A stretch of 64,000 nucleotides of DNA, taken from positions 38,462 through 102,461 of the forward strand of contig JQAY01000007.1 in NCBI GenBank assembly GCA_001436895.1. The letters run 5' to 3'. A program made the position numbers and the translations under genes. Positions 1-8,627 of this stretch are shown piece by piece. The notes below the pieces were generated by a model. It saw nothing but the letters and a program-made list of their open reading frames with translations. It ran no database searches and had not been told where the DNA came from. Within the stretch, counting starts at the first letter, position 1; every line of letters begins with the position of its first letter. Origin of the DNA: Weissella confusa. Lineage in GTDB: Bacteria > Bacillota > Bacilli > Lactobacillales > Lactobacillaceae.

Positions 1-4
1 AAAG

Positions 5-40
5 AAAGCACCGAGAGAAAAATTCTTTCGGTGCTTTTAT
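5..40. terminator. Intrinsic terminator hairpin at left edge
   Basis: AAAGCACCGA (5-14) pairs with TCGGTGCTTT (28-37), followed by T-rich sequence on the + strand. It probably ends a + strand gene lying to the left of the window. Seen directly; which gene it serves is unknown. Confidence 0.7.
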
Positions 41-101
41 TTTGTATTCGCACATAATTCTAGGTTTTTCATTTTGTTTGGAGTTGCTAATTAAACATAA
101 A

Positions 102-149
102 AATACCCGTAACATCACCGCCGTTATTCGGTCTTGTGATGTTACGGGT
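102..149 (-). terminator. Intrinsic terminator of the leftmost minus-strand operon
   Basis: A perfect 14-bp inverted repeat (ACCCGTAACATCAC at 105-118, complement at 136-149) lies just after the stop of the minus-strand gene that ends at 171. On the minus strand the stem is followed by TATTTTTAT, giving the U-tract. Confidence 0.85.
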
Positions 150-170
150 TATTGCTTTTTATAAACTTAG

Positions 171-1301
171 TTACTGTAATTTAATGGCGTCATATGATTT
201 AACAGTGCTTAGTTCCTTATTCATATCATCTGAATAAGTGACATATCGGCGAATATCTGCTTCTTTACTTTGGAATCCGCCATCGGAATGTAACTCGTTA
301 CCTGATAGGGTTAAGTTTTCCATGTATACGCGATAAACCCTAGTAAAAGACTTTGAAACTTCTGAGTTCGCCTTGTACAGAGCTCTAACTTCATAAGTAA
401 CATTAGATCCATCATCATCAAAGTAGGCTTTTCCCTCGGATATGCCTGATGAAGAGTTGCTATCGTGTTCAATTAAATAGATGCCTAGTGGCGTAAGGTT
501 TTCGTACGCATCTGCTGAGGCTGCTTTTTCAGCGTGGGGTTGAAAGGCGGATGCAATTTCGCTCACATTAGAAATTTGCGAGGGATCAACTAATCCAGAT
601 ACCTTAGCTTTAATTTCTCTTGAACCAACATAATTCGTTCCCTGGCCATTTTCAAAGCTGCTCATTAAACTAATTGTGACAGTGTCGCCATTTGATAACT
701 TACCATTATTTTTTACGTAAGCTGAACTGAACATTGAGTTTGAACTTTTCAGTAGAACACGTCCATGTCCATTAATTCCACTGAAGCTAGTCTTGATAGT
801 TTTCAAGTACTTACTTGTTGAAATTGTCTTAGTTTTTCGTAGGCCGGATACCTTAAACGTTCGAACAGAGAACTTAACGGGGTTAGTCTTGTCGTTACCA
901 TTATCAATGGTTAACTTGACTGATTGTCCATTCTTCAAGTTCGTTTCGTTACTATACTTGAACTTAACTTCATCTAACCACTTAGCGACCTCAGTTGCCT
1001 TATCCTGCTGATTAGATGGCAGACTACTAATAACACTGTTTCGAGAAGAAGTGCTACGTAGTTGTTGCACTTGGTACTGGCTTAGCCCTGAACGCTTTGC
1101 GTATAACTTATATAGCTCCTTCTCAAATTTAGTATTATCTGGCGAAATAACACCGTCTGTGTCGTATCCATTGTAAGTCACCTTAATTTGGTTCGATAAA
1201 TCAACTTGACGGTGATTGTGTGAGTGGATAGCAAATGCACCACCACCGATGGCAACGACTGCTACACCAACCCAAACAAATTTATTCTTCAAAATGTCCA
1301 T
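171..1301 (-). CDS. Membrane-anchored extracellular protein of unknown function
   Basis: A 376-residue protein with a short basic N-terminus and one hydrophobic segment (about residues 8-25), then a long hydrophilic and probably extracytoplasmic body. The body seems to contain two related units: IKVTYNGYDTDGVI near residue 40 recurs as IKTSFSGINGHGRV near residue 169. Each unit runs through a 'L-NG-VT' strand and ends in KVSGL (near residues 150 and 232). This resembles the stalk-like beta domains of TcaA/YvbJ-type surface proteins, but I cannot assign a family. It is the last gene of a three-gene minus-strand operon. Its SD AAGGAG overlaps the end of the preceding gene, so translation is probably coupled. 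Confidence 0.8.
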   Translation of the reverse strand: MDILKNKFVWVGVAVVAIGGGAFAIHSHNHRQVDLSNQIKVTYNGYDTDGVISPDNTKFEKELYKLYAKRSGLSQYQVQQLRSTSSRNSVISSLPSNQQDKATEVAKWLDEVKFKYSNETNLKNGQSVKLTIDNGNDKTNPVKFSVRTFKVSGLRKTKTISTSKYLKTIKTSFSGINGHGRVLLKSSNSMFSSAYVKNNGKLSNGDTVTISLMSSFENGQGTNYVGSREIKAKVSGLVDPSQISNVSEIASAFQPHAEKAASADAYENLTPLGIYLIEHDSNSSSGISEGKAYFDDDGSNVTYEVRALYKANSEVSKSFTRVYRVYMENLTLSGNELHSDGGFQSKEADIRRYVTYSDDMNKELSTVKSYDAIKLQ

Positions 1302-1303
1302 GT

Positions 1304-1771
1304 TTAGTTCTCCTTGTTACGCTTATTGCGGAAGGCCCAAACTAAAACGATTGCAATAACAGCAATTATGGCAGCAACCGTTGGTGCGCTAGTCGCTTCA
1401 GGTGCAGTGTGCGTAGCAAGCTTAGCTGTTTTACCAAAAGCTTCGGCAATTTGACCAAGTCCGTTGCTTGAATCTGACGTGTCAACCTCAGTAGCCATCT
1501 TTTCAATAAGAGATGGCATTTCGTAACCAAGTACCGCTGCGTACAAGTTGGCTACTGTGATGATGATTTTTGACCAGATTGGCAATGCCGCTTCACGTGT
1601 ACCGATCAGAGCAAGGACTCCTGTAATCAAACCGACGATGGCAAAGTGATAGTTTCGAAAATTATCACCAGGATTTGGCAAGTTGGTTGCCATGGTAACA
1701 AATAGTCCCATGAAGATAAGAATGATTGCTACGACTAGTAATGCGATACGTTGCTTATGCATGTTTTGCAT
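1304..1771 (-). CDS. Small integral membrane protein of unknown function
   Basis: 155 residues. There are hydrophobic segments at about residues 8-28, 44-60, 65-84 and 128-147, and a basic tail (FRNKRNKEN) that suggests a cytoplasmic C-terminus. The loop between the last two segments is Ser/Thr/Ala-rich and acidic. No motif identifies a family. It lies 3 bp upstream of the 376-aa surface protein and about 40 bp downstream of the 119-aa gene on the same strand, so it probably works with the surface protein in the envelope. The start has a GGGAG SD; an alternative ATG lies three codons in. Confidence 0.75.
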   Translation of the reverse strand: MQNMHKQRIALLVVAIILIFMGLFVTMATNLPNPGDNFRNYHFAIVGLITGVLALIGTREAALPIWSKIIITVANLYAAVLGYEMPSLIEKMATEVDTSDSSNGLGQIAEAFGKTAKLATHTAPEATSAPTVAAIIAVIAIVLVWAFRNKRNKEN

Positions 1772-1812
1772 GATAAATACTCCCTATACTCCTAAAAACA
1801 AAAAAATGACTG

Positions 1813-2172
1813 TCAGTCGTTTTCAAGTCGTTGAATCAGGGAGTGGACTCTACCGAGTGTGATTTTCGAGTCGGAAGACTCAAATATCAAATCGAGGATG
1901 ATTTTTTTAAGGGAGGCTTTATTATTCGGAAGTGACTTTAACACGTTTTGTTGCAGTGAATAGGTTGATAGCAGAAGTGAGATTTCTGGCAACAACGATT
2001 TATCAATCGCAATGGCGGTGTGATTGTCAGAGTTATTCCGACGATAAATAAGCTCCTTGTTAGAGTCATCAGATAGAATCGGTTCGATGATTCGACGAAT
2101 TGTCGAGACAGACAGTTCTGGAAACAATTCATAGACTGCACTTAGGAATATGTAGTTCTGAGAGTGTGTCAT
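1813..2172 (-). CDS. Small cytoplasmic protein, possible DNA-binding
   Basis: 119 residues, soluble and helical, with a segment LSVSTIRRIIEPIL (about residues 20-33) that could be part of a helix-turn-helix. I do not recognise a family. The start is supported by AAGGAGTG upstream. It is the first gene of the minus-strand trio that ends with the membrane-anchored protein, so a regulatory role for that operon is possible but is only inferred from position. Confidence 0.65.
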   Translation of the reverse strand: MTHSQNYIFLSAVYELFPELSVSTIRRIIEPILSDDSNKELIYRRNNSDNHTAIAIDKSLLPEISLLLSTYSLQQNVLKSLPNNKASLKKIILDLIFESSDSKITLGRVHSLIQRLEND

Positions 2173-2661
2173 AATGGCGCACTCCTTTCTATTCTTAGTG
2201 TGGCCTGTGTTATTTCATTCTAGTCAAAGCTTAAAAACCATACCAGACGGGGGTCGTGGCACTGGTGACTAACTTAAAATAGTGCCATTTATTACTTATG
2301 ATAAATTAGCAAACGCCAAAAACGGTTGTTTTCCGATATTTGGGAACTATCTAATTTTTAATTTCATGGCAAAAAACCTTTTCAAGGGGTGATTCCCTTA
2401 GGTGTGGAGTTAATGATATTTAACATGTGTCAACTTTATATAACATGTAATCCAAATGATTGCTGAATTGTACTGTTGTAAGCCGCTAGAATTTAATATC
2501 AAAATTAGTTGATATTGTGTTACGTATCACCATCTTGAAATTTGAGCTATTTGACAATTTTCGATCTGTGTTGGATATTGAAGTTATTAAAAGAGCGGGA
2601 TTATTTAAGCTCTTATTGATAATTTTTGAACTGTATTTCATGCAGAGAATGGAGAATAACT
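2173..2661. other. Long AT-rich divergent intergenic region
   Basis: About 490 bp between the minus-strand trio and murI. It should hold both divergent promoters. I see no convincing ORF. A short hairpin (AAGGG...CCCTT around 2376-2391) with a run of A on its left (TTTTTT on the minus strand) could be a weak minus-strand terminator. Nothing else could be assigned. Confidence 0.4.
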
Positions 2662-3438
2662 ATGCAAAGAACGGAAGAAAATAGTCGCCCGATTGGCGTG
2701 TTTGATTCGGGTGTTGGTGGTGTTAGTACTCTAAAAAAGTTGCATGAGATGCTGCCGAATGAAGATTTCTTGTTCTACGGTGATTCTAAAAATGCTCCGT
2801 ATGGCAGCAAGTCACAAGAGGCTGTTTATATGCTGTCAAAAGACATAGTTGAATATTTTAAGCAGAAGGATGTTAAAGCAATCGTGATAGCATGTAACAC
2901 AGCAACTAGTGCAGCTAAAGAACGATTGATTGAAGAATATCCAGAACTACCAATTATTGGGATAGAACCAGCACTAAAAGAGGCTGTTGATAGCAACGAA
3001 CGAAATATTTTGGTGATGGGAACGAATTTGACTATGAAACTGCCAAAGTATCAAAAGATGGTTAATGAGTATAGTGATACGCATAATATTATTTCGCTAC
3101 CTAGCCCTGGTTTAGCCGAATATATAGAATCGGGTATGGATGACGATGGGACATTGAAGGGACTGTTGCAGAATTTATTGGCAAGTTATTCAGATGTTCC
3201 GTTCGACGGCGTTGTACTTGGGTGCACACACTATCCGTTTGTTGCAGAGACTATCCGCTCATGCTTCCGTCCTAACATTACCATTCATACAGGTTACGAA
3301 GGCGTTGCAAATCGACTTAAAAATTTGTTGACAGAATCAGGGTTGTCAAGGACTCAACCGAATGGGGGATCTGTATCGTTTGATAGTAGCTCACAGAATT
3401 CAATCCAGTATTATGAAAAAATGTTTCAAACGAGGTAG
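2662..3438 (+). CDS. murI: Glutamate racemase
   Basis: Interconverts L- and D-glutamate in the cytoplasm, supplying D-Glu for peptidoglycan. The ATG at 2662 (258 aa) is chosen over an in-frame upstream ATG because GGAGAA sits 6 bases before it. Conserved motifs are GVFDSGVGG (12-20), the first catalytic Cys in ACNTATSAA (C78) and the second in LGCTHYPF (C188). Length is normal for MurI. The stop is immediately followed by the GTG of an AraC-type regulator, so the two are cotranscribed. That context is unusual for a housekeeping murI, and this could be a second, regulated copy. Confidence 0.9.
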   Translation: MQRTEENSRPIGVFDSGVGGVSTLKKLHEMLPNEDFLFYGDSKNAPYGSKSQEAVYMLSKDIVEYFKQKDVKAIVIACNTATSAAKERLIEEYPELPIIGIEPALKEAVDSNERNILVMGTNLTMKLPKYQKMVNEYSDTHNIISLPSPGLAEYIESGMDDDGTLKGLLQNLLASYSDVPFDGVVLGCTHYPFVAETIRSCFRPNITIHTGYEGVANRLKNLLTESGLSRTQPNGGSVSFDSSSQNSIQYYEKMFQTR

Positions 3439-4269
3439 GTGGCTACAATTTTAAATCATCAAAATATAGAGCCGGATGCAGGCTTAGTTGCGAAAATTAT
3501 CGCACATGATAGTCAAACACCTATTGCTAATGAGTTACATTGGCATCAAGCGTTAGAGATTACGTTCATGCTGGACTGGCCTGAATCAGTAATTGTAATT
3601 GGACAAAACCGGGCCATTCATAAATCGGGTGATATTTGGCTGGCAAATCCAATGCAAATACATAACTACAAAGCGCTGTACAAAGTTGCCACACCGACGG
3701 CCTTAACTATCCTATTTCCATACAATTTCTTGGCAGCTATTTATGGGGATATCGCTCGCGGATCTTTCGAACTTAATTTACAACGCGGGGATGCTTTATG
3801 GCGTTTTGGTAATGAAATTTGGTCGTTGTATCATAGTGATGCAAAGGACGCAAAGATTCTTCAGAATATTCAATTGTTACAGATGCTACAGGAGTTGGTC
3901 ACGTATCATTTTAGGTATCGAGATGAAGTAGATGGTCATAATGAGTTAACTTTTTCTATTGGACGGACTGCTGAAATAACAAATTTCGTGATGACGCACT
4001 ATGCTGACGATATAAATACTGATTTAATTGCTCGTCAGTTAAATTACTCTGAAGCGTACATTGCAAGATTAGTTAAAAGCGAAATGGGAATTACTGTCAC
4101 CCAATTAATAAATCTTGTCAGAGCTGATCATGCAAAACATCTTATTGATACGACGAATTATCGGTTAGATGACATTGCAGTACAAGTCGGATTCAAAAAC
4201 GTAAAAAATATGAACAGATGGATGAAACGCTACTTTGGTAATGGGAGTAAGAGTTTTAGAAGTCAGTAA
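3439..4269 (+). CDS. AraC-family transcriptional regulator
   Basis: 276 residues starting at a GTG directly after the murI stop, so translation is likely coupled. The N-terminal half has a cupin-like sensor pattern (ELHWHQALEITFML, about 30-43). The C-terminal 90 residues form the AraC double helix-turn-helix, with the signature RLDDIAVQVGFKNVKNMNRWMKRYFG near the end. The ligand is unknown. Its target may be murI itself or the downstream hydrolase genes. A terminator follows. Confidence 0.88.
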   Translation: MATILNHQNIEPDAGLVAKIIAHDSQTPIANELHWHQALEITFMLDWPESVIVIGQNRAIHKSGDIWLANPMQIHNYKALYKVATPTALTILFPYNFLAAIYGDIARGSFELNLQRGDALWRFGNEIWSLYHSDAKDAKILQNIQLLQMLQELVTYHFRYRDEVDGHNELTFSIGRTAEITNFVMTHYADDINTDLIARQLNYSEAYIARLVKSEMGITVTQLINLVRADHAKHLIDTTNYRLDDIAVQVGFKNVKNMNRWMKRYFGNGSKSFRSQ

Positions 4270-4280
4270 TAAACAGTCTA

Positions 4281-4315
4281 AAGGCTAATTTCCGATGTCA
4301 GAAATTGGCCTTTTT
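4281..4315 (+). terminator. Terminator after murI-araC
   Basis: AAGGCTAATTTC pairs (with one G-U) with GAAATTGGCCTT, followed by TTTTT. The right arm, ATGTCAGAAATTGG, recurs at 5787-5800. Confidence 0.75.
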
Positions 4316-4401
4316 AGTGTCGATTTTGATAACAACTTCAAAATGAGCTGTATATAATGGTGTACACAGGGGAAAATATATTGTTTTAGGAGGTATCAAA
4401 A

Positions 4402-5253
4402 ATGATGAATGAAATTAGCCTATATAAAACCGTGAATATTGACGGGGTTAATATTTTTTACCGGGAAATGGGTTCAAACAATAAACCCGTTATGCTGTTG
4501 TTGCACGGATTCCCGTCTGCAAGTCATATGTTCAGAGACTTAATGCCATTGTTAAGTGAGAAGTTTAGGTTAATTGCACCCGATTATCCGGGGTTTGGCC
4601 AATCGGACGCTCCTTTACGAGATGAATTTGATTATACATTTGATAATTTAGCTGACGTAATGAATAAATTTATCAGGCAACTTGATATACCACAGTTTTA
4701 TCTCTACGTGTTTGATTATGGAGCACCAATTGGTTTTCGAATTGCGAAGAGTTCCCCTGACAAAATTCTTGGTATCGTCAGTCAGAATGGCAATATTTAT
4801 GAAGAAGGATTGGGAGAAAAGTGGCAGGATAGGATGGCATATTGGGCCCATCCGACATTAGCCAAACGTGAAGCCTACAAGCAAGCGTTCGCACCAAAGA
4901 CAATTATTAGTCAATATTTAGACGGTACGATGCGAGAAAGAGTTTCCCCCGATGGGTATACTTTGGATATTGCTTACACTCAATCTGAAGAATATGCAGA
5001 ACGGCAGTCCGATTTGATTTTTGATTACAGAAATAATGTGGCGAAGTACGGGGAGTTTCAGCAGTATATACGTGAATATCAGCCTAAAATTCTCGCTGTT
5101 TGGGGAAAGAATGATGTTTCCTTTATCCCACAAGGAGCTAACGCATTTAAAAAAGACGCAAAAAATGTGGAAATTCATTTGTTAGACACTGGGCATTTCG
5201 CATTGGAAACCCATGCCGCAGAAATTGCGCAAATGATTAGCAATTATTTTTAG
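4402..5253 (+). CDS. Alpha/beta hydrolase with Asp nucleophile (dehalogenase/epoxide-hydrolase-like)
   Basis: 283 residues with an AGGAGGT SD. Alpha/beta hydrolase fold: oxyanion-hole HGFPSASH (35-42), nucleophile elbow VFDYGAPIGFR with Asp105 where lipases have Ser, acid Asp238 in WGKND, and His265 in DTGHFALETH. An Asp nucleophile is typical of haloalkane dehalogenases and epoxide hydrolases, but many family members have unknown substrates. It lies 13 bp upstream of a tautomerase, which suggests a two-step catabolic or detoxification module. It could equally be a perhydrolase-like enzyme without dehalogenase activity. Confidence 0.85.
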   Translation: MMNEISLYKTVNIDGVNIFYREMGSNNKPVMLLLHGFPSASHMFRDLMPLLSEKFRLIAPDYPGFGQSDAPLRDEFDYTFDNLADVMNKFIRQLDIPQFYLYVFDYGAPIGFRIAKSSPDKILGIVSQNGNIYEEGLGEKWQDRMAYWAHPTLAKREAYKQAFAPKTIISQYLDGTMRERVSPDGYTLDIAYTQSEEYAERQSDLIFDYRNNVAKYGEFQQYIREYQPKILAVWGKNDVSFIPQGANAFKKDAKNVEIHLLDTGHFALETHAAEIAQMISNYF

Positions 5254-5266
5254 AGGTGAATGAACA

Positions 5267-5659
5267 ATGCCATTAATGAAAATCGATATGATAAAAGGGC
5301 GAAATCAGGAAGAAATCACAAAAATTTTGGATATTTCATACCAAGTGATGTTGGAGGCGTTTGGTGCTCCTGAGGGAGATCGTTATCAAATTGTTAGTCA
5401 ACACGAAGAATATGAAATGCAAATTTTGGATACTGGGCTAGGTATTACGCGAACGAATCAAGTCCTTGTATTTAGTTTGGTTACACGCTTTAGAACAGTT
5501 GATCAAAAACAGATATTTTATAGAAATCTTGTTGCACAACTTAACGAGGAATTGGGAATCAGGTCGGAAGACATTATGATTAACCTTGTGGTTAACCAGG
5601 ATGCCGATTGGAGTTTCTTTGACGGTGAGGCGCAATTTCTAACGGGTGCTCTGCACTAA
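5267..5659 (+). CDS. Tautomerase-family protein
   Basis: 130 residues beginning MPLMKID, so removal of Met exposes the N-terminal Pro that is the catalytic base in the 4-oxalocrotonate tautomerase superfamily. The pattern EAFGAPEGDRYQIV followed by DTGLGITRTNQVLVF fits the larger Tautomerase_2/MSAD-like subgroup. The SD GAGGTGA precedes the ATG. It is cotranscribed with the Asp-nucleophile hydrolase just upstream. The substrate cannot be read from sequence. Confidence 0.85.
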   Translation: MPLMKIDMIKGRNQEEITKILDISYQVMLEAFGAPEGDRYQIVSQHEEYEMQILDTGLGITRTNQVLVFSLVTRFRTVDQKQIFYRNLVAQLNEELGIRSEDIMINLVVNQDADWSFFDGEAQFLTGALH

Positions 5660-5677
5660 ATACTTTACCTTTAAACT

Positions 5678-5743
5678 AAATATCCCCCATACATTAGTTT
5701 TGAGATTACATCTCAGTTGGTAACTAATGTATGGGGGATATTT
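5678..5743. terminator. Large compound inverted repeat
   Basis: A perfect 22-bp inverted repeat (5678-5699 with 5722-5743, core ATCCCCCATACATTAG) encloses a second perfect hairpin, TGAGAT-TAC-ATCTCA (5701-5715). It follows the tautomerase stop. It can act as a terminator in either direction, though the T-tract is weak, or it may be the footprint of a small mobile element. Confidence 0.7.
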
Positions 5744-5856
5744 GATTTAGACGAACTCTGTTAATGACGAGCCCTAACAGAGCGCTATGTCAGAAATTGG
5801 TTATTTTAGTTTAGATAATTGTCCAAATTACCTCTTTGAATAAATAGAATATTAAA

Positions 5857-5870
5857 TGTAAGCGCTTACT
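5857..5870 (+). promoter_or_regulatory. cre box (CcpA site) before serine hydrolase gene
   Basis: TGTAAGCGCTTACT contains a perfect 12-bp palindrome and differs from the cre consensus TGWAANCGNTNWCA only at the last base. It lies 24 bp before the ATG of the serine hydrolase gene, a position compatible with catabolite repression. Confidence 0.75.
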
Positions 5871-5894
5871 AAAAGATTTTACTTTGGAGGGAAT

Positions 5895-7100
5895 ATGAAT
5901 AAGTTTGATGACATTATCAATCACGCTATTAACAATGGTAGCCTTGGGGGAGCTAATTTAACAATTTTACAATCAGGTAAAAAGGTCGTTCATGCTCACT
6001 ATGGTACAGACGGTGAGGATTCAATTTATCGTTTATACTCAATGACCAAGATTTTTACAGCGGTAGTTGCAAGAAAATTGATCGAAAAGCAGCAACTTTC
6101 ATTGACGGACAAGTTGTCTGACTATCTACCTGAGTATGGTAACCAGTTGTATTTTGACGAAGATGGTCATATCAATCACAGTGATAAGCCAATTACGATT
6201 GAACATTTATTAAATATGACGTCAGGTATTTCATACCCATCAACAGGGACGTATGGTAAAGAGAAGACTAAGGAGCATGAAGAGGCGATTGTAGCGCTCT
6301 TGAAGGCTGGACGACCATTATCACACAGGGACATTGCCAATTCGTACGGACTAGTTCCTCGAGATTTTGAGCCTGGTGAGGGTTGGGAATATGGCGCCAA
6401 TGCTGATATTTTAGGCAGTGTTCTTGAAATTGTTTCCGGTAAAGATTTGGAAACGCTTTATCAGGAAGAATTATTTGAGCCACTGAAAATGAAAGATACC
6501 CATTTTTTTGTCCCTGAAAGTGAGACACATCGCGTGAGTGGTGTATTTACGCGAGATACAAAGTTCGAATTAGTAGTTCGGCATAATCGACCTCTAACTA
6601 AAAGTCCGGAGGCTGGGTATTTAACTTTGCCGCTGCATAATAACATTGATGTAGTAGCACCTCTGTATGTTGCCGGCGGCGGAAGCGCCTACTCGACAGC
6701 AGACGATTACGCTGTTTTTGGTGAAATGCTACGTAATAATGGCCATCTTGATGACGTAATTATCTTATCAGAGGCGACAGTTGCAGATATGGTTACGCCG
6801 AGTTTGACAGAGAAGCAAATGGTGTTTAAAAACAAGGATGAAGTTGGAATGACTGTCCCGGGATATAACTATTCAAATCTCATGCGAATCCTTACTAATC
6901 CCGAACAAGCTAAAGTGCTTGGTGTTAATGGATCCATCGGTGAGTTTGGCTGGGATGGTGCTGGTGGTAACTTTATTGTGATTGACCAATCACGTGAATT
7001 AGTAGCGGTGTTCATGATGCAAGATAATGCAGGACCGGAACCTATCCTACGCCGAACCTTATATAAGGCACTCATGTCTGAATTTAAGGTGATGCATTAA
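5895..7100 (+). CDS. Serine hydrolase of the beta-lactamase class C/esterase family
   Basis: 401 residues with GGAGG upstream. The catalytic Ser-x-x-Lys is SMTK (S49, K52) in the family context YRLYSMTKIFTA. The second-motif region is GWEYGANADILG (Y166), and a glycine-rich stretch GWDGAGGN near residue 350 replaces the KTG box. There is no signal peptide, so it is probably a cytoplasmic esterase or peptidase-like hydrolase rather than a penicillin-binding protein. It shares one base with the next gene (an MFS transporter), and a cre box lies in front, so the pair probably imports and processes a carbon source. Confidence 0.87.
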   Translation: MNKFDDIINHAINNGSLGGANLTILQSGKKVVHAHYGTDGEDSIYRLYSMTKIFTAVVARKLIEKQQLSLTDKLSDYLPEYGNQLYFDEDGHINHSDKPITIEHLLNMTSGISYPSTGTYGKEKTKEHEEAIVALLKAGRPLSHRDIANSYGLVPRDFEPGEGWEYGANADILGSVLEIVSGKDLETLYQEELFEPLKMKDTHFFVPESETHRVSGVFTRDTKFELVVRHNRPLTKSPEAGYLTLPLHNNIDVVAPLYVAGGGSAYSTADDYAVFGEMLRNNGHLDDVIILSEATVADMVTPSLTEKQMVFKNKDEVGMTVPGYNYSNLMRILTNPEQAKVLGVNGSIGEFGWDGAGGNFIVIDQSRELVAVFMMQDNAGPEPILRRTLYKALMSEFKVMH

Positions 7101-8275
7101 TGTCAAATCATAAAGAATTCCGACTCAAACTCGGATTATTGTCGATATCGAGTCTCCTTGCATTAGCCCAAGTTGTTGCGGCAGCTTTTCCGCTGATGTA
7201 TGCGCAGTTTGAAGGTGTTTCAAAATCCGGCGTTGAATTGCTAGGAACGATCCCAAATCTGGGGACGTTAATCGGATTGCTGGTATCAGGGTATGTTATT
7301 AAAATGATTGGGTCGAAAAAGACGGTTCTTCTTGGTGTAATTACATATTTTGTATTTGGTACGATGCCACTGTATTTAAATAATTACAATCTCATCCTGG
7401 GTTCGAGAGTTCTTCTCGGAGTGGGTTCAGGTTTGTTTAGTGCACTAGCCATTTCTTTATTGAGTCGCTTTTTTCAAGGACCAACATTATTTAAAATGCT
7501 AGGATATCAAAATGCGACGGCAAGTGTAAGTAGCACATTTTTTTCATTTACGTTGAGTTATTTTGTAATCTACAGTTGGCACGGCGCATTTGCGATTTAT
7601 CTGTTAGCCGTACCAGTATTGTTCATGTTCTGGAAATGGGTGCCACGTATAACAGACACAGTACCTGATAAGGTAACCGAACCAGGTGTGAAGACAAGTG
7701 ATGATAGTGGCTTCAATAATAAATTGGTCCTGATTGAGTTAGTAGTTATGACGTTAATATTTTTCATTTCGCTGGTAGCGATGAGCTATAAAATGCCGCA
7801 GTTAATAGTTGAGCGGCATTTGGGGAATATCCAGGATGCGTCAAATCTGTACTGCTTTTTTACCCTAATCAGTATTCCAGTATCGTTAGTTTACGGTACG
7901 GTTAAGCGGATTTTCAAAAATACATTAATCGTTCTGATTCCATTGCTGGGGGCGATTGGTTATGCTCTGATTATCGCTCAAAATAGCATTGTAGGGCTGT
8001 ACATTGCAACGATTCTGGTGGGGGTTGCATATGGTTTGATGGCTCCAGAACTTTTTAACAAGGTATCGGAGATTGCACCAACTCATCGTACAGATCAATA
8101 TACAGCGATAGCTTCAATCGCTCTAAATATCGGTGTATTCGCTTCGCCAATAGTGACGAACGCTATATCAAACAGTGTTCTACGCGTCCAAAACAGTGAT
8201 GGCGTGTTCTATGTTGGATTGGTTGGGTTTGGTATAGCGACATTGATGGCTTGTTTTTTGAGGAAAGCTGATTGA
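7100..8275 (+). CDS. MFS transporter
   Basis: 391 residues with about twelve hydrophobic segments. The ATG overlaps the stop of the serine hydrolase gene (TAATG). It has a sugar/drug MFS pattern after TM2 (VIKMIGSKKTVLLG, about residues 64-77). It is clearly related to the other MFS at 12.7 kb: both start with a similar KxxLLSI segment, a GSKKTV/GNKRTV loop and a GSRVLLGVG/ASRFLFGAG helix. The substrate is unknown; context suggests the substrate of the upstream hydrolase. Confidence 0.87.
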   Translation: MSNHKEFRLKLGLLSISSLLALAQVVAAAFPLMYAQFEGVSKSGVELLGTIPNLGTLIGLLVSGYVIKMIGSKKTVLLGVITYFVFGTMPLYLNNYNLILGSRVLLGVGSGLFSALAISLLSRFFQGPTLFKMLGYQNATASVSSTFFSFTLSYFVIYSWHGAFAIYLLAVPVLFMFWKWVPRITDTVPDKVTEPGVKTSDDSGFNNKLVLIELVVMTLIFFISLVAMSYKMPQLIVERHLGNIQDASNLYCFFTLISIPVSLVYGTVKRIFKNTLIVLIPLLGAIGYALIIAQNSIVGLYIATILVGVAYGLMAPELFNKVSEIAPTHRTDQYTAIASIALNIGVFASPIVTNAISNSVLRVQNSDGVFYVGLVGFGIATLMACFLRKAD

Positions 8276-8364
8276 AAACAACAAAGATGAAAGTGGAGAT
8301 TAAGAATTAAGATATGATCAACTAACTAAAATCGGAAGGAAAAAGCCAATACGTATAGTAGATG

Positions 8365-8410
8365 GCAGCCTGATAATCACGTAATAAAGTGGTTATCAGG
8401 CTGCTTTTAT
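8365..8410 (+). terminator. Terminator after serine hydrolase-MFS operon
   Basis: GCAGCCTGATAATCAC (8365-8380) pairs with GTGGTTATCAGGCTGC (8389-8404), a 16-bp stem with one G-U, followed by TTTTAT. Confidence 0.85.
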
Positions 8411-8522
8411 ATGGTTGCAACTAGTTAAGGACTGTAGAATATGGCGATCGGCAGTTGCCGCACTTACTCCATGTATATGAGATTGCTTTTTGTTCACTTT
8501 GCAGTAGAGGCTATCAGTAAAA

Positions 8523-8553
8523 AAGACGAAAATGACTGTTTCGTCTTTTTTTA
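8523..8553 (+). terminator. Second intrinsic terminator before the GNAT gene
   Basis: AAGACGAAA (8523-8531) pairs with TTTCGTCTT (8539-8547), followed by a T7 tract. It lies about 75 bp upstream of the GNAT start. Confidence 0.8.
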
Positions 8554-8627
8554 TATTTACACGCAATTAACCTCAAGCTATAGTTGATAATAATTAGGTA
8601 TACATACCAGACTGCGGGGGAAATAGC

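Larger units (their letters stand above)
8276..8627. other. Intergenic region with two terminators
   Basis: No ORF is supported. It holds two intrinsic terminators (separate entries) and the probable promoter of the GNAT gene. The roughly 110 bp between the two hairpins could encode a small RNA, but I see no promoter strong enough to claim one. Confidence 0.4.

Noticed and set aside
4402..5253. Confident call of haloalkane dehalogenase
   Set aside because: The Asp nucleophile fits, but halide-stabilising residues could not be checked, so only the superfamily is claimed.
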